A stretch of 64,000 nt of DNA from contig NC_059487.1 of NCBI RefSeq assembly GCF_018139145.2, positions 7,399,792 through 7,463,791 on the forward strand, written 5' to 3'. Positions within the stretch are counted from its first letter, which is position 1, and the number at the start of each line of letters is the position of its first letter. Positions 61,134-64,000 of the stretch are shown one piece after another. Below the pieces are notes generated by a model, which searched no databases, was not told the DNA's origin, and saw only the letters and a program-made list of their open reading frames with translations. The translations under genes were made by a program, and so were the position numbers. This DNA comes from Gymnogyps californianus (taxonomy: Eukaryota > Chordata > Aves > Accipitriformes > Cathartidae).

Positions 61134-64000
61134 TACGTATAGTTACCCTGTAACTTTCTTCCCACATCTTTATGCAAAGTTGAGTGAAATGCAATCTATT
61201 AGGGTGATGCTTTCAGTAGAGTTAAAAATATTGATATGCATTAGCTGCAATAATCAAATTTTTTAAATCCCTAAGATATTAGGAGACCCATTAACCTTAA
61301 TCAATGCAACACATCTGATTGTGCTTGCCAACTGCCCTTTTCCAAATAAAGATATATCAAGTTACATTAATAGCATCAGTAATTAAATACTAGCATGATC
61401 GCAAAAACAAACCCCAAGATCCAAATAGTGCAAACCTGGGCCACTGATTTAGTTCCAGATCTTGCAGCAGGCTATTCTCTGAAGTGAACCAGCCAAAACC
61501 ATGAGAGTGGAACTCAGCATGTGAGTGCAAAGACAAAGTTTGAATTTTAAACCCCTTTTTTTTTTTCCATGTGAAATATGTTAAGTTCCCAGTGGAAAAA
61601 AAACCTCAGGATTGAATAAACTAATCAGAAACATACCTTAGAGCCTTAGTCATAAAGAAGTTGCTTTGTTATAAAGACAAAGCAGATTTGTGGGAATGTT
61701 GCCACTTTTTATAAACTGTCGAAAGCTGGGGGTTGTTTTATTTTGGTTATGAGCCAGTCATGACTCAGGAACTGCTATGAAAATGAATGTGCTATTTCAA
61801 ATGTTGCAAGACCTAGCCGAGATTTAGATCGTGTAGCATATTTACCTAAACAAACAAATTAATCTCAGAAGCTGCAGAACTGAAACCAGCTGGAATGTCA
61901 CTTAGGTGCTGACACTAGTGAGAAAACAAAAACATGGATGGACAGTGCTAACCACTGAAAATGCCAGTGTATGGTAAGTGAAATGTTAGGTTCCTACCCC
62001 ACAGGGCCATGTCTTCTGCTGGCAAACAACTGTATCTGTTAGGGGAAGGGGAAAAAAAGAAAAACAACAACAGCAACAAAAGGTACAAGTACATAAGGAA
62101 ACAGCTGTCTAAACTTCAGAAGATAAGACAGTTGTCTTTGACTCCAAGATTAGTCTTTCTGTGTAAAGACAGCTATCAAAACTATGAGTTGTTGCATGTT
62201 CTTTGATAACTGTGGTAATTAGTAACTGCAGTCTTATGTTTCCTATCCCCTTACTCAGAACACATTAAGGGAAATGGATTACAACTGCAGTGCTAACAGG
62301 GAAGTGTTCAGCAATAACAATCTGTAGCTTCTAGAGCAGTTTTCTGTTTCAAAGGGCTTTGCAAACATTGATTAATTAATCTTTTCTGTGTTCAGTTCTG
62401 GGGAAGCGTGCAGTGCTTCCACTAAACAGTTGAGCTTTGTTATGGCTTTTAAAGCCTGAACTGTGCTGTGGGGTGGGTGAGTGAGCACGTGGAGAGGGGC
62501 AATACTGGAGTGATAGCTGCTGAAGGCATGCCATTTGGGTAGCTACAAGGAACATGTTTAACAGTGGTTGTAAATCTTGTCCTTTCTTGAGGTGCCAGAT
62601 GATACACAGAGGTAAAAAAAGCCTCATTATCTCTTTCCACAAGTTAGGTTTCCTCTTTGATGTGTTACACATAAAGGCAGGTTACTGTGCTGACACAAGG
62701 ATCACAGTCATCAAGTTCCTTCTGCTACCCACACATGCTCACAAATTACTTCTCTTTTCTGACTTTACACATGTGCAAAAGCAAAACTTATTGTATTGGT
62801 TTCTACATTTAATCTAAAATGGATTTAATTTTAGTCACAATCCCTTTGTAATGTGGAGTTTCCCTTTTCAGTCCAATTCATCAAGTTGCACCTATCTGGA
62901 TGCATTCACTTGCACTGACTGCCTTCACTTTAGGTAAGAATGGGACTCCGACTTTGTACCTTCTGTCCAAGAACACTGATCCTGCCTTTGTCAGCTGGTA
63001 GCCTGAGTGATCTGAATGATCTGTATCCAAAAGTTACCCTTTTAAGAGCCTGTTTACAACATCAGCTACTGGCAACTAAACCAAATTTCTTAATTTGAAA
63101 TGCGTAGTACACTCATTATGTACTTCAAGTATACATAGTTATAATGGAGCCCTGCCAATGATACTGTCTGAGCAATTGTATATATTGCATGTCTGCTTTG
63201 ATACAGTACTGAATTTGGCACTAGACGTTACAGAGCAGATTTTTTCAGGGTTTGGGTGGAAGACAGCGCCTGAGTCACCTTAGCTAGACTATAGAAGATT
63301 TTTTTTTTTCTGATCTCCAGTACATTGAGGAAAAGCATCTTAAGGAGGAGGAATACATGAAGTCATTTCAGTGGGGAAAAAGAGACAGAAGGAGAAAGAA
63401 CTTTACATAGTTTTGAAATCTCTGCCAAGTTGCTTGCTATAGAAGCTTGTGCAGACACACTTTGTAAGCAAAGATTCCTTAGATTTTAGCAGGGGACTGA
63501 ACATTTTTTAAAAGATGTACAGCTTTACACTGCAGGACAGGGTTCACATTATTTACTGAGAAATGGCTGGCTGCCTGCCAAGCTGAAAAACACTCCCTTG
63601 CTAGCATTTCAGCTGAAATAAAAACAAGGTAAAATAAATACCTCAATATTACTCTATTACAGTGTTTAGACTCTACCCTTCAGATGGAAAAATGAAATTT
63701 ATTACAACAATAAATGACCCCCTAAAGATCTGAAAACTGCCAGGCCTCTCTGTCTCTTCCTTTCTAATGAAGCTTTGCAATTTCACCAAAGTCCGAAAGT
63801 TGTGATTGTACCAATAGATCATGCCTGTGCATACATACGCAATGTGTATGGAGGAGTGACATGCTTTAATTGTATTTTTAATGGGAAAGATCAAATAATT
63901 CCATAAAATATGCTACAGGTCGCATGATTGATGATTTCATTTTGAATAGGGCAAATTAAAAATGAGACTGAGAGCACAGGGAATCTGAAATTACTCACTG

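Larger units (their letters stand above)
58371..64000. other. AT-rich flank upstream of the predicted promoter
   Basis: No gene is recognised, and the longest frame is 98 codons. It holds the MIR relic at 60.37-60.45 kb, a TG repeat at 61.12 kb and two blocks that may be conserved regulatory DNA (61.20-61.42 and 61.60-61.90 kb). A T run lies near 63.30 kb. Confidence 0.6.

Overview
The window looks like avian nuclear DNA, probably from a neoavian bird. The evidence is three fragments of the 3' end of CR1 LINEs (one young and ~600 bp, two ~55-135 bp) plus an older CR1-like copy. There are also two ~600-bp solo LTRs beginning TGTCCTGGTTTTGGCTG, a family I recognise as common in neoavian genomes, and two decayed MIR-type SINE cores. 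Overall repeat density is low. The species and chromosome cannot be read from the sequence.

No complete protein-coding gene is visible. The longest uninterrupted frames (281, 184, 161, 140, 136 and 123 codons) fall in the GC-rich island, in an LTR, in a CR1 copy, in a microsatellite or in plain AT-rich sequence. None shows a recognisable domain.

The one clear gene landmark is a CpG island at about 57.2-58.4 kb. It holds an inverted CCAAT box, GC boxes and a G-quadruplex run. At least five consensus 5' splice sites lie in it, all on the minus strand. This predicts a promoter with alternative, mostly untranslated first exons, transcribed leftwards. If so, 1-57 kb is largely first or early intron of that gene. 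I could not identify the gene. Several exon-like segments on the minus strand (43313-43401, 36436-36522, 29371-29448, 6830-6905, 438-494) have plausible splice sites, but their reading phases do not chain, so they are weak candidates. One plus-strand segment (38298-38490) combines a very strong acceptor, a 44-codon frame, a stop and AATAAA.

Layout: 1-9.69 kb AT-rich non-coding with a stem-loop at 4.5 kb; 9.69-10.29 kb solo LTR (+); 10.5-10.72 kb microsatellite and CR1 fragment (+); 10.7-39.2 kb AT-rich non-coding with a perfect 15-bp-arm palindrome at 21.1 kb, a short CR1 end at 22.7 kb and G/T-rich simple repeats; 39.2-39.6 kb ancient CR1 (-); 43.8-44.4 kb CR1 (-); 50.24-50.84 kb solo LTR (-); 57.2-58.4 kb CpG island; 58.4-64 kb AT-rich sequence upstream of the predicted promoter, with a MIR relic at 60.4 kb and two blocks that read like conserved regulatory DNA at 61.2-61.9 kb.
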